Source: Ignavibacteria bacterium (GTDB lineage: Bacteria; Bacteroidota; Ignavibacteria; Ch128b). From it: a stretch of DNA of 37,161 bases. The stretch's first letter is position 1. The number at the start of each line of letters is the position of its first letter. The stretch is taken from NCBI GenBank assembly GCA_016873845.1, contig VGVX01000021.1:1-37161 (forward strand), given 5' to 3'. Position numbers and translations under genes: made by a program. Below the pieces are notes generated by a model. That model was not told the DNA's origin. It was given only the letters and a program-made list of their open reading frames with translations, and did not search any database. This document shows positions 10,801 through 18,629 of this stretch, in pieces.

Positions 10801-11895
10801 CCAGCTGAGAAATACGTCTGGTGATTGACCAGATGCAGGGCGTGCTGCCCAAGTAACAAATATTCTACCTTTTCTTGGACCATTGCTTCTATCAACATCG
10901 ATGTAGGGAAATGAGTTAACTCGTATTGTATTTCCGCCTTTAGTTAAATTTCCGCGAATGTCGAAAATATTTTGTAGAATAAATTGCTGTGTGAACGTTA
11001 GTCCACCATCTGTCGATTTGGCGAAAGTAACATGACTGGACGTTAACACGGAAGTTGGATAATGTGTGAAAGCAGCAACAACATTTCCATTAGGAGCAAC
11101 AGCAAGGTTTACACCTTGATGCAAATAACCTGTTGTACCGCTCATATTGATTGGGGCAGAGTATGTCACCCCTCCATCAGTTGACCTTGAAAATTCGAGT
11201 TGTCTATAATTAGGACCAGTACTTTGAAATTCTGTATAAGCAGTATAAATATAATTTACATATGGTGAAGTTGGAGTTTTATCTACTGCTATCCAATTTT
11301 TATCTTCGTCTATTCCAGGATTTGGAACAGCAATAGGATTACCCCAGGTCAATCCATTATTAGTCGATTTAAGTGTGACTAAATCGCCAGCTGATGAACT
11401 GTATTCAAGCGTGTTGAAATACATATTTCCATTCAAATCGAAATCGACCACTGGGTCTGATCTATAATATCCAGAAGGCTTACCCGGTAATGAATCGCTT
11501 CCAAACCAGGTTTGACCTCCGTTTGTTGAAACATAGTAACCCTGATTTAAATAAGTAACTGCAGTATTCGCTGCGTTAGAGCCGCCCAGAATAATATTTG
11601 GATTATTCGGATTAACTGCAATATGCAGTTCTGATTGAGATCCACCATCTTGAGGCCAGACTCTTATATTGGGATAGACAGTATATGTCTTATCCGGGAA
11701 GACCGTTCGTAGTGGAGTTGGATTATAATTTAGATCAACTGGAGCTGCTTGCAGTTCAAAATTTTCAGGCGAAACTTGTGAACTGGGTTCCAGTCGTAAA
11801 AATGGTTTGCTCCAACGTTCTGGCTCTTGCGCAAAAATTGAAGCGGTTAAAACTAAGAAAACGAAAAGAGAGGTATAGATTCGAGACATTCTCAT
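4888..11895 (-). CDS. 2335-residue T9SS-exported protein with sialidase-like, Rossmann-like and regulatory-like domains
   Basis: Residues 1-22 are a signal peptide. About 60-500 form a sialidase/BNR-like region with Asp-box motifs (STNGGQTW 123-130, STNNGLTW 177-184, then STDGGVTY, STDGGLTF, SDNNGSTW and SVDGGVTF). About 505-810 hold Ig-like repeats (TDNIGVDSVRV, TDNLMVDSVWV). Three Rossmann/GATase-like domains begin with VLVIDDD or VLIVDDF near 816, 1228 and 1628. Carboxypeptidase-regulatory-like domains (GTVTLTG pattern) lie near 1058, 1147, 1457, 1548 and 1875. An ELPPVPPSGVFDVRF segment near 2160 matches the module of the adjacent giant protein. The end (about 2250-2335) is a type A T9SS sorting domain: NYPNPFNPSTVIRFGLP, GERVAEL, GVYFYRI and a basic KKMMFLK end. 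An AGGAGG box sits 5 bases before the chosen ATG; an ATG two codons later is also possible. Likely cell-surface or released. No intact sialidase active site was verified, so no enzymatic role is claimed. Confidence 0.93.
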   Translation of the reverse strand: MRMSRIYTSLFVFLVLTASIFAQEPERWSKPFLRLEPSSQVSPENFELQAAPVDLNYNPTPLRTVFPDKTYTVYPNIRVWPQDGGSQSELHIAVNPNNPNIILGGSNAANTAVTYLNQGYYVSTNGGQTWFGSDSLPGKPSGYYRSDPVVDFDLNGNMYFNTLEYSSSAGDLVTLKSTNNGLTWGNPIAVPNPGIDEDKNWIAVDKTPTSPYVNYIYTAYTEFQSTGPNYRQLEFSRSTDGGVTYSAPINMSGTTGYLHQGVNLAVAPNGNVVAAFTHYPTSVLTSSHVTFAKSTDGGLTFTQQFILQNIFDIRGNLTKGGNTIRVNSFPYIDVDRSNGPRKGRIFVTWAARPASGQSPDVFLSWSDNNGSTWTTPKRVNADSALTNRDQWFPALAVDPADGSVNICYYDSRNFTANDSAEVYMSRSVDGGVTFEDIKVTDAPHKPQSISGLATGYQGDYIGIAAKNGVVWPFWNDRRLNRPHNAYTAKVFFIQIQHPPLGNTENLAGPYYVGAKISASLPITNAKVYWRRGTTGAFDSLTMTRIGTTDSFYANIPGNNNPATYNYYLYAQDNAGSYATLPGGAPSSVFSFEAAADNISPTVTHTVLPNQYRETWSPTVTANVTDNIGVDSVRVNYRVRWNGTPRQFYMTKGSGDSWSGVFNIDTTLLAVGDTVYYRITARDKGTAGNYGYHPSATTFNSFLIIGDTEFPVITHTALRDQAKVRWPSVVKTQATDNLMVDSVWVEWYKNNTGNWKRFNLAKMTGDNWEAAFNSDTNQVAFGDSIFYRIAARDRSTNRNITYSPASGYHKFKIIQTKGLVLVIDDDATEFDRISTEKAGAEADLTTPLGASAALFKAALDSVGYLADLVTFTAFDITTLANFDIVILTAGSKTSAIFNDQGKRDAIRNFASQTGKKTWVEGGEVGYFFRSTGTNDQVFRQQVLFTEAWVSDASSGILNRKLTGHPINSSPNTIPDNLTLTGTAIGVRDAMKVLPGAKVYPVSTWSSHPDSGGIIVNDKNPNPVSADNVFYTFNIGVMVDQVSARKLIENTADYLMAVEAPPTGKITGTVTLTGAPNSGGVVINLTGVKTATTTTASNGTYSFDSLYSGAYRVTAVAPTGYFPYTAYIDTTVGTTTVSGINFTFNPILPSTVSGTVTVTGAPNNGGVLVEIIGQAGKTATTNTAGTYSISNVNPGNIQVKFSKVGFGPKVKDTTLTNGGTTIVNMTLVPTLGVVLIVDDFTTTPGPSATLFKNTLDSLGYDATLTTFAALDTNTLGSYQLVILSAGQRTTTMFADKPKRDAIRNYINFGGKTLVEGGQVPYIYRIQTTEYDKDFREQVLFTGTWVTSATSTANIIPKRVSHPIYTDPHALPSSIPLTGTGTGVRDVVLLKPNDLQVYNVANWSTYPDSSAIIVRDRTPDPASADNITFAFDISAITDQSVAKKMLENTAKFIFKQESAATGKITGDVTLTGATNHGGVVMNLLNIGTGQIKSTVTASTGAYSFDSLFNGNYRVTSVAPTGYFPYTLSKDTSTTGGTVSGINFTFQVLVNGTISGTVQLAGQTNHSGVLVEILNQPGKNATSSSTGAYSISAVAPGNVLVKFSKSGFKTTLIDTFLANGGTLVLNRTLPTTLGNVLVIDDDVSETDRISEDKPGEANLAMPLGAAATLFKSTLDSIGYNADLVTFAALDTNQLAGYDIVILSTGAKSTNIFNDAGKRLALRNYARRPNAKTWAEGGEIGYFFRNTNTTADSFFRKEILHTSRWISDATAGTIKINIPGHPIFTIPNLIPDNVLLTGTSIYTRDAMAVDWEPKSIYHAGTWSSHLDSGSVIVHDKNPNPLSADNIFFSFNIAMISDLSIAQKLIQNTANYLRTAEPPPTGSFAGTVTLTGKPNNSGATVKLFKLPTMALVETFATDSTGNYTFSALYAGAYRIQATPPVNFYPAVVNIDTTVGTGPITGLNFSFISTSSTVAVSFSTAVGWNLLSMPVKVANMSKTSLFPASTSNAFAFSEALGYTREDTLKLGVGYWLKFAAIGTHNFTAAPSWILEVPVKSGWNMIGASHTTIPVTGIYSTPPNIISSPFFVYAAGYSQATDVTKGKGYWVKTNNDGKIYLASSYPKLNPSQVPVEVVDNIWPTMIITDAAGNQTKLYFGSNVQFEGRYELPPVPPSGVFDVRFQNNKYVEDASIGKYQVALNSAAYPVRIRLENFDETTFSINDGLGGIVLNERIKNNEEVVIANSSLSSFTLEKVVIPTVYEMSQNYPNPFNPSTVIRFGLPEDAKVRLEVYNTLGERVAELVNKELEAGYYSINFDASKLSTGVYFYRIQTSKFTSVKKMMFLK

Positions 11896-12031
11896 TCACT
11901 CCTCCTATTGAGAAATTTATATTTAATTAATTTAATTTCTTTTTTCTATTTAAATATAGGTCTCTAATGCTGCACAACGACGACGCGCCCCTTATGTACA
12001 TCTAATCTCATTAGCCATTACTCGTACTGCG

Positions 12032-12060
12032 ATAATATGAATATGAGTAAACTAAGTCAA
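12032..12060 (-). promoter_or_regulatory. Candidate housekeeping promoter for the 2335-residue protein gene
   Basis: On the minus strand, TTGACT (12060-12055) and TATTAT (12037-12032) are separated by exactly 17 bases, each one base from the sigma-70 consensus. Transcription would start near 12025, leaving a leader of about 130 nucleotides. That leader contains a CTAATG...CATTAG pair and a GC-rich patch before a strong AGGAGG ribosome site. The inference assumes the group uses classical -35/-10 boxes. Confidence 0.5.
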
Positions 12061-12089
12061 GAAGAAATATTTATTGACTAATAAATTTT

Positions 12090-12626
12090 TTATGAAATTT
12101 CGTAATTGACTTCCACAGTTCTATTGACAATATTATTAAGTGACTCATTTAAGTTTTTTTTCTCCTCATCTGATATCCGATCGGTAAGAAGAACTCCATT
12201 TAGATGATCAATTTCATGTTGTAGAACTCTGCCGAACAAGCCTTCGAAATATTTTTCATGAATTATTAAATCAGTATCTTGAAATCTAAGTTTAATTCTT
12301 TCCGGTCGTTCAATATTTAATCTTATACCCGGTAGACTTAGACATCCTTCTTCATAAGATGAATTCCCCTCGCCCAAAATAATTTCAGGATTAATAATTA
12401 CTGTTGGTTTCGTATCTTCATATCCCTCAACCTGAGAAAGATCAGCCACAATAATTGAGTCTCTAACACCAACTTGATTCGCAGCCAATCCCACACCATC
12501 ACTTTCTCTCATCGTTTCAAACATGTCTTGGATTAGTTGTAAAGTTTTTTGATCAACATTTTGCACTTTTTTTGCTTTTTGTTTGAGAATTTTATCTCCA
12601 TAAACATTTATCGGTAAAACTGACAT
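12090..12626 (-). CDS. def: Peptide deformylase
   Basis: Removes the formyl group from the N-terminal methionine of new proteins in the cytoplasm; a metal-dependent hydrolase. All three family motifs are present: GVGLAANQ at 44-51, EGCLSLPG at 93-100 and QHEIDHLNG at 136-144. These give the metal ligands Cys95, His137 and His141 and the catalytic Glu138. At 178 residues it is the normal length for the family. The start is supported by AAAGGAATT directly before the ATG. It stands alone, divergent from the TonB-dependent receptor gene and upstream, on the same strand, of the 2335-residue protein gene. That gene seems to have its own promoter just past the end of def. Confidence 0.97.
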   Translation of the reverse strand: MSVLPINVYGDKILKQKAKKVQNVDQKTLQLIQDMFETMRESDGVGLAANQVGVRDSIIVADLSQVEGYEDTKPTVIINPEIILGEGNSSYEEGCLSLPGIRLNIERPERIKLRFQDTDLIIHEKYFEGLFGRVLQHEIDHLNGVLLTDRISDEEKKNLNESLNNIVNRTVEVNYEIS

Positions 12627-12741
12627 AATTCCTTTTGTTTAAGTTAAACTCTTATCAAGTTAATTAAATCAATCTGAAAACAAAATTGAAAATTCAATCC
12701 GATTTTTTCCGAGTTAGAACTTTATTTTAAAAATAACTTTC

Positions 12742-12770
12742 TTGACAATAAAAAAAATATGCTTGATATT
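12742..12770 (+). promoter_or_regulatory. Candidate promoter for the TonB-dependent receptor gene
   Basis: A perfect TTGACA (12742-12747) is followed after exactly 17 bases by GATATT (12765-12770, 4 of 6 consensus). The upstream in-frame ATG at 12759 falls between the two boxes, which argues against it as the start and for the ATG at 12804, preceded by TAGGAGAG. The start would be about 25 bases downstream of the expected transcription start. Confidence 0.48.
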
Positions 12771-12803
12771 TGCAAAGCATTAAAAAAAAATAGGAGAGCT
12801 CTC

Positions 12804-15800
12804 ATGCACAAACTCACCAAATTTTTTTCAAGAGATAATTCACCAAAGGGTAATTTTAATAAGATGTCCTTACTCTTCGGTGTAATTTTTTCTCTTGTGA
12901 CCTGTTCAAATATATTTGGTCAAGGTATAACATCTGCTGCTATTTACGGTTCGGTTACTGATAACAATGGTAATCCTCTTGTCGGCGCAAATGTTGTTGC
13001 CGTGCACCAACCAACCGGAACCATGTACGGAACGACGACACGTGCAAATGGTGATTACAACTTACCAAACTTACGTGTTGGAGGACCATATACTTTAACT
13101 TTCTCGTTTATTGGATATGTAAAACAAGAAAGAGTTGGTTTAACTCTATTACTATCCCAAAGTTTACGACAAGACTTTGTTGCATCGGAAGAAGTTTTTC
13201 AAGCCGGTGAAGTAGTAGTTACTGCTGAACGAAATCCAATTCTTAACGCATCAAGAATTGGTGCTGCTTCAAACGTCGTCCGAGACCAAATCGATCGACT
13301 TCCAACCATCACAAGAAACTTTGCTGATTACTACAAGTTATCACCATATTTCAACGGTGTAAATAGCAGTGCAGCAGGTCGAAATAATAGATATAATAAC
13401 ATTCAAATTGATGGAGTTAATTTTAACGATCTGTTCGGTTTGGGCGGTACAGGAACACCAGGCGGACAATCGAGTGTAACTCCAATAACCTTGGATGCAA
13501 TCGAAGAGTTTCAAATTGTAGTTTCGCCATTCGACGTTCGTCAAGCTAATTTCACAGGAGCTGGAATCAATGCGATCACGAGAAGTGGAACCAATAATTT
13601 CAATGGTTCTGCATATTATTATGGAAGGAACCAAGATCTCATTGGAGTCAGTCCAGATGACAAACAATTAAAAGTACCAAGCTTCACTGAATATTCAACC
13701 GGTTTCCGATTCGGAGGACCAATAATTGAAAATAAACTCTTCTTCTTTGTTGCTGGCGAACTTCTGAGAAAATCTTCACCGTTTGACCGTACTTTTAACG
13801 CTGATAAAGTTGGAACAAACACTTATACTGCTAAATCAGATTCATTAAAGCTGATTTCGGATTATGTGAAATCAAAATACGGATATGAAACTGGCTCATG
13901 GAACTCAGTTCCCTGGCTCGATGACAGTGACAAATTATTTGTCAGATTTGATTACAACTTGAGTCAAAATCACAAATTGACTGCGCGTTGGAATTATCTC
14001 AATTCACTTAACGATAATTCACCCTCAAGATTCAGAGGATCGAATGATATCTATGCAGAGAATGCTCGATATAAATTAGTGAATAAAACTCATACCTTTG
14101 CACTTCAATTCACAAGTTTATTAGGGAATTTTGCATCGAATGAGTTCACCCTCGGATACATAAATCAGTTCGATAATCCAAAGTATTATGGACAACCATT
14201 CCCGGTCGTTGAAATTAATACCAGTAATCCTGCAGCCAGTGACAAGAGCACTCAACGTCTTGTAATTGGTGCGGAACAATTCCGTCATCAAAATGAATTG
14301 GAACAGGATGTCTTTGAAATCACGAATAACTTATCTTTATATCTAGCAAACCATACCATAACGGTAGGAGCAAAATTGGATTTCATTAAGTTCCGTAACT
14401 TGTTTATTCCAACCAATTTTGGACTCTACAGGTATAACTCAATTGCAGACTTCTTAGCAGATAAAAAAGCTGCTTCTTACGAACATCGTTATTCAGCTAC
14501 AACTAATCCGACTCAAGATGCCAATTGGGGATATCAGCAATTTGGATTCTACATTCAAGATGAATGGACAATCAGTTCCAGATTGAAAATCACAGGCGGT
14601 GTTCGCTTAGATCTTCCGGTTTTCACGGACAAACCGAATTATAATAAAAGATTTGATTCCACCTTCTCTGCTCTTGGTTACAATTTGAGCACAAATCTTC
14701 TGCCATACACAAGTGCTGTCATTTCTCCAAGAATCGGTTTCAACTGGGCAGTGGATGAAGATCGCAATACACAGCTGCGTGGCGGTTTCGGTGTATTCTA
14801 TGGAAGATATCCAGCAGTGTGGGTTTCAAATCAATACAGTAATACTGGTGTTGATTTCTATACGCTTACTACTGTTCCAAATAATTTTATTGGTGATCCT
14901 TATGGTCAGCCAAAAACTGCAACTACACTTCCAACAGCTGAAGTGAATGTTACAGACCGTGACTTTAAAGCTCCGTCAGTAATGAGATTTAATTTCGCAG
15001 TCGATCAAAAACTTCCATATAATCTCATTGCTTCGGTTGAAGGTATTTTCTCAAGATCACTAAACGAAGTATACTATCAAAATATCAACCTCAAAGGAGT
15101 TCAGTCGAACGGCGATATTACTCCTGGTGGAAAAATCGTTGGTGAAAATCGCGATGTATGGGGAACACTTAATACAACAACAGGTGCTTACTCTACACGT
15201 GGCGTAAGAGTTAACAATAATTTTACTGCTGTTTATCTTGTTAAGAATACCGATCAAGGTTCGAACGCTAACGTTATTTTCCAACTTCAAAGATTAGCAA
15301 CTTTTGACGGCTTCTACGCAAATGTCGCTTACACCTGGGGTCTTGCTAAAGATATTGGCGGATCAAACAGCACTACTGCAAGTTCAGGTTGGAGATTCAA
15401 CCCGACACCAGGAAATCCAAATAATCCAGATCTCTCCTACGCTGATGCCGATAGAACACATAGAATATTCGGTACAGTTTCTTATCGTCATGATTGGGGC
15501 TGGAGAGGATTAGCAACAACAATCGGATTATTCTATAATGGATTATCGGGCAGACCATACTCATACATCATTGATGGAGACGTAAATGGTGACGGTTTAG
15601 CTGATAATGATTTAGCATATATTCCGAGAGATGCCAATGATATTATACTTGTCAGTTCTGCGGGTGCAGTACTTGCAAAAACAGATGCTGCATACGGCGA
15701 ATTAATGGCTTATATCGATAATAGTGATTACTTGAAAGACAGAAAAGGAATGATGGCAGAGAGAAATGGTGCAAGATCACCATGGAGTCATCAGATTGAT

Positions 15801-16070
15801 CTAAGAATCACTCAAGAAATTCCTTCATTGTTCGGTCACAAATTCGAAATCACTTTTGATATTCTTAATGTAATGAATTTAATTGATAAGGAAGCCGGCT
15901 GGATTAAGTTAGCCAATGATACCCGCTTGCTTAAATTCCACAGTATCGCACCTACAGGCGCGGACAAAGGGAAAGCACGATATCAATGGGCAGCATTTTC
16001 TGATCCAGATATTCCCAGCAACTTGTTATCACGCTGGCAAGCGCAATTCGGAATTAGATATACATTCTAA
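12804..16070 (+). CDS. TonB-dependent receptor, Oar-like, with N-terminal carboxypeptidase-regulatory-like domain
   Basis: A 1088-residue outer-membrane receptor. A long basic leader with a hydrophobic stretch ends near Gln40 (signal peptide). Residues about 46-127 are a carboxypeptidase-regulatory-like beta-sandwich (GSVTDNNGNPLVGANV, ANGDYNLPNL). EVVVTA at about 136-141 resembles a TonB box or the plug entry. A plug domain follows (about 150-270: NIQIDGVNFND, TGAGINAITRSGTNNFNGSAYYYGRN). The rest is beta-barrel and ends in QFGIRYTF with the terminal Phe typical of barrel proteins. Members transport large substrates across the outer membrane using TonB/ExbBD; the substrate here is unknown. 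I chose the ATG at 12804 over 12759 because a TAGGAGAG ribosome site precedes it and a promoter overlaps the earlier ATG. It is a single-gene unit ending in a strong terminator. Confidence 0.93.
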   Translation: MHKLTKFFSRDNSPKGNFNKMSLLFGVIFSLVTCSNIFGQGITSAAIYGSVTDNNGNPLVGANVVAVHQPTGTMYGTTTRANGDYNLPNLRVGGPYTLTFSFIGYVKQERVGLTLLLSQSLRQDFVASEEVFQAGEVVVTAERNPILNASRIGAASNVVRDQIDRLPTITRNFADYYKLSPYFNGVNSSAAGRNNRYNNIQIDGVNFNDLFGLGGTGTPGGQSSVTPITLDAIEEFQIVVSPFDVRQANFTGAGINAITRSGTNNFNGSAYYYGRNQDLIGVSPDDKQLKVPSFTEYSTGFRFGGPIIENKLFFFVAGELLRKSSPFDRTFNADKVGTNTYTAKSDSLKLISDYVKSKYGYETGSWNSVPWLDDSDKLFVRFDYNLSQNHKLTARWNYLNSLNDNSPSRFRGSNDIYAENARYKLVNKTHTFALQFTSLLGNFASNEFTLGYINQFDNPKYYGQPFPVVEINTSNPAASDKSTQRLVIGAEQFRHQNELEQDVFEITNNLSLYLANHTITVGAKLDFIKFRNLFIPTNFGLYRYNSIADFLADKKAASYEHRYSATTNPTQDANWGYQQFGFYIQDEWTISSRLKITGGVRLDLPVFTDKPNYNKRFDSTFSALGYNLSTNLLPYTSAVISPRIGFNWAVDEDRNTQLRGGFGVFYGRYPAVWVSNQYSNTGVDFYTLTTVPNNFIGDPYGQPKTATTLPTAEVNVTDRDFKAPSVMRFNFAVDQKLPYNLIASVEGIFSRSLNEVYYQNINLKGVQSNGDITPGGKIVGENRDVWGTLNTTTGAYSTRGVRVNNNFTAVYLVKNTDQGSNANVIFQLQRLATFDGFYANVAYTWGLAKDIGGSNSTTASSGWRFNPTPGNPNNPDLSYADADRTHRIFGTVSYRHDWGWRGLATTIGLFYNGLSGRPYSYIIDGDVNGDGLADNDLAYIPRDANDIILVSSAGAVLAKTDAAYGELMAYIDNSDYLKDRKGMMAERNGARSPWSHQIDLRITQEIPSLFGHKFEITFDILNVMNLIDKEAGWIKLANDTRLLKFHSIAPTGADKGKARYQWAAFSDPDIPSNLLSRWQAQFGIRYTF

Positions 16071-16088
16071 GCTGAATTTCTATATATA

Positions 16089-16120
16089 AAAAAAGGGCGG
16101 TAGAAATACTGCCCTTTTTT
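16089..16120. terminator. Bidirectional rho-independent terminator
   Basis: The stem GGGCGGTA / TACTGCCC (one G-U pair) has a GAAA loop and is flanked by A and T runs, so it can end transcripts from both directions. It lies 18 bases past the TonB-dependent receptor stop and about 95 bases past the end of the convergent small heat-shock gene. Confidence 0.88.
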
Positions 16121-16214
16121 ATTTACATCGAATCTTTACTTTTCAATACGTCACATTAATCTTAACATCTAATCTTTTTTTAATTTTCGATTGTTTCTAT
16201 TCGGGTAACAAAAT

Positions 16215-16604
16215 TTAATTTATCGAAATTTCTTTTGGTTTAATTCTATCATGCTTAGGAAGTATAATGTTCAATAAACCATTATCCAGCTTCGCACTAA
16301 TTTGCGTAGAATCTATTTTATCTGTGATGAAGAATTTTCGGAAGTAATGTCCATAGTTCTTCTCTCTTAGTATGAACCTCACTTCATCAGCATGATTCAA
16401 GTCCATTTTACCAAAAACTGACAGAACTTCATCATCAAGTTTAAGATAAATGTTTTCTTTCTGTACACCTGGCATATAAACTTTAATTTGAAAATCATTC
16501 TTCGATTCAATTATATCAATGATTGGTGGAACAGTTGGTTCCGTTTCGATTAAAGTTTCCCAATCAAATCCATTTTCTGCATTAATTTTTTGTTCGTTAT
16601 TCAT
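16215..16604 (-). CDS. Hsp20/alpha-crystallin family small heat-shock protein (distal copy)
   Basis: An ATP-independent holdase chaperone that binds unfolding proteins in the cytoplasm. The 129 residues carry an alpha-crystallin domain (IDIIESKNDFQIKVYMPGVQKENIYLKLDD) with the conserved NGLLNIILPK strand near the C-terminus, followed by a short KEISIN tail. The best start is the ATG at 16604, with AAAGGA six to seven bases upstream; a TTG two codons earlier is open but less likely. The gene lies 19 bases after dnaK on the same strand, so the two are probably cotranscribed. It is quite divergent from the other Hsp20 at 18630, suggesting an old duplication or distinct clients. Confidence 0.9.
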   Translation of the reverse strand: MNNEQKINAENGFDWETLIETEPTVPPIIDIIESKNDFQIKVYMPGVQKENIYLKLDDEVLSVFGKMDLNHADEVRFILREKNYGHYFRKFFITDKIDSTQISAKLDNGLLNIILPKHDRIKPKEISIN

Positions 16605-16623
16605 ATTCAATCCTTTGTGTTAT

Positions 16624-18540
16624 TTATTTTTTATCGTTATCGTCAATTACTTCGTAGCTTGCGTCTTCTACTTCTTTATCTTTTTTCGCTTCATCTTGTT
16701 TTGGCGGTTCTTGAGTTTGCTGTTCTGCTCCAGGACCAGTCGAGGAAGTTTGATACATCTGACTTGCAGCTTCATTCCAAATGTTGTTTAGATTATCCAT
16801 CTTAGTTTTGATCTCTGAAACGACTCCAGTTTTGTGTGCATCCTTTAGCTGATCTACGGCTGACTGCAGTCGAGATTTCAAGTCTTCTGAGATCTTATCA
16901 CCATAATCTTTCATTTGTTTTTCTGTTTGGAAGATTAAATTGTCGGCTTGATTTTTAATTTCCACTTCTTCTTTTCGCTTTTTATCTTCGGCAGAATGCT
17001 CTTGAGCATCTTTTTTCATCTTCTCAATCTCTTCCTTTGTGAGACCGCTTGAAGAAGTAATTCTTATACTTTGCTCTTTGTTCGTTCCTTTATCTTTTGC
17101 CAATACATGAAGGATTCCATTCGCATCGATATCAAAAGTTACTTCGATTTGCGGGATCCCCCTTGGCGCCGGTGGAATTCCATCCAGGTGAAATCTACCA
17201 AGTGTACGATTATCAACTGCCATTGGCCTTTCACCTTGAAGAATGTGAATTTCAACGGAAGTTTGGCTGTCTGCAGCAGTAGAGAAAATTTCACTTTTCT
17301 TAGTGGGAATTGTAGTGTTCGCTTGGATAAGTGTTGTCATCACGCCACCAAGAGTTTCAATTCCAAGAGAAAGCGGCGTAACATCAAGAAGCAAAACGTC
17401 TTTTACTTCGCCAGTTAATACAGCTCCCTGTATTGCAGCACCTACAGCAACAACTTCATCAGGATTTACACCCTTGTGCGGTTCTTTCCCAAAAAGTTCT
17501 TTAACAACTTGTTGTACTTTTGGAATTCTAGTTGATCCGCCGACTAAAATCACTTCATCAATTTGATTTGGCGAGAGACCAGAATCAGTTAGAGCTTTCT
17601 TACAAGGTTCAACCGTCCTCTTAATCAGATCGTCCACTAATTGCTCAAACTTTGCACGTGTAATATTTAAGTTCAAATGTTTCGGACCTTCAGCCGTTGC
17701 AGTGATGAATGGCAAGCTAACGTCAGTCTGAAGTTGGCCTGAAAGTTCGATCTTTGCTTTCTCGGCTGCTTCTTTTAATCTCTGCAAAGCCATCGGATCT
17801 TTTCTTAAATCAATGCTCTCCTGTTTCTTGAATTCATCGGCAATGAAGTCAATCAGTCTTTGATCAAAATCGTCGCCGCCAAGATGTCCATCACCATTTG
17901 TTGACTTAACTTCAAATACACCTTCACCGAGTTCAAGTATTGATATATCAAATGTTCCACCACCTAAATCATAGACTGCAATTTTTGCATCTTTATCTTT
18001 TTTATCTAATCCATAAGCTAGAGCAGCAGCTGTCGGTTCGTTGATAATCCTGCGGACAGTCAGCCCAGCAATTTCACCAGCATCTTTTGTAGCTTGACGT
18101 TGTGAATCGTTGAAGTAAGCCGGAACAGTGATAACTGCTTCTTTTACTTCTTGACCTAAATATTCTTCTGCAGTTTTTTTCATTTTCTGTAAAATCATTG
18201 CACTGATTTCCGGCGGAGAGTAAACTCTGTCATCTGCTTTAACACGAGCAATTCCGCCATCGTTGATCACATCGTAGGGAACTAATTTCATTTCATGTGT
18301 TACTTCATCGTATCTTCTTCCCATAAATCTTTTTATTGAGAAGATTGTATTCTGCGGATTTGTAACTGCCTGGCGTTTTGCTGCTTGACCCACCAGCCGA
18401 TCACCCGATTTCGCAAATGCAACAACCGAAGGAGTTGTTCTTCCTCCCTCTGCATTCGGAATGACAACAGGATCATTACCTTCAAGTACAGCAACACAGG
18501 AGTTTGTTGTCCCTAAGTCTATTCCTATAATTTTACTCAT
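16624..18540 (-). CDS. dnaK: Molecular chaperone DnaK (Hsp70)
   Basis: An ATP-driven cytoplasmic chaperone that normally works with DnaJ and GrpE. The 638 residues have the full Hsp70 layout. The ATPase domain shows [13 protein letters not shown] from residue 6, [23 protein letters not shown] (191-200) and [10 protein letters not shown]. An interdomain linker near 385-400 ([15 protein letters not shown]) leads to the substrate-binding domain, and an acidic low-complexity tail ends in IDDNDKK. AAAGGAAAT precedes the ATG. It sits between two small heat-shock genes. Neither grpE nor dnaJ is adjacent. A hairpin with a U-rich tail separates it from the upstream hsp20, so it may be partly attenuated or have its own promoter. 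Confidence 0.98.
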   Translation of the reverse strand: MSKIIGIDLGTTNSCVAVLEGNDPVVIPNAEGGRTTPSVVAFAKSGDRLVGQAAKRQAVTNPQNTIFSIKRFMGRRYDEVTHEMKLVPYDVINDGGIARVKADDRVYSPPEISAMILQKMKKTAEEYLGQEVKEAVITVPAYFNDSQRQATKDAGEIAGLTVRRIINEPTAAALAYGLDKKDKDAKIAVYDLGGGTFDISILELGEGVFEVKSTNGDGHLGGDDFDQRLIDFIADEFKKQESIDLRKDPMALQRLKEAAEKAKIELSGQLQTDVSLPFITATAEGPKHLNLNITRAKFEQLVDDLIKRTVEPCKKALTDSGLSPNQIDEVILVGGSTRIPKVQQVVKELFGKEPHKGVNPDEVVAVGAAIQGAVLTGEVKDVLLLDVTPLSLGIETLGGVMTTLIQANTTIPTKKSEIFSTAADSQTSVEIHILQGERPMAVDNRTLGRFHLDGIPPAPRGIPQIEVTFDIDANGILHVLAKDKGTNKEQSIRITSSSGLTKEEIEKMKKDAQEHSAEDKKRKEEVEIKNQADNLIFQTEKQMKDYGDKISEDLKSRLQSAVDQLKDAHKTGVVSEIKTKMDNLNNIWNEAASQMYQTSSTGPGAEQQTQEPPKQDEAKKDKEVEDASYEVIDDNDKK

Positions 18541-18570
18541 TAGTTATTTCCTTTCTTAATAATAAAATAA

Positions 18571-18600
18571 TACGAGATGAGAGTAATCTCCCATCCCGTA
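18571..18600 (-). terminator. Hairpin with U-rich tail between hsp20 and dnaK
   Basis: A 13-base-pair stem with a TAAT loop. Two A/C mismatches on the plus strand become G-U pairs on the minus strand, so the stem is complete only in RNA of the heat-shock genes. The minus-strand RNA continues with a U-rich run (TATTATTTTATTATT). It lies 30 bases past the hsp20 stop and could terminate or attenuate before dnaK. Confidence 0.6.
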
Positions 18601-18629
18601 CTTAAATTCGATTTTAATGAAAATGGCAA

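Noticed and set aside
4888-11895. Internal DNA repeats considered as a CRISPR array or mobile repeat
   Set aside because: The repeats keep the reading frame, are hundreds of bases long and diverged, and encode repeated protein domains. No short regular spacer pattern exists anywhere in the window.
12759-12803. Earlier ATG for the TonB-dependent receptor
   Set aside because: It lies between candidate -35 and -10 boxes and has no ribosome site, whereas the ATG at 12804 has TAGGAGAG before it.
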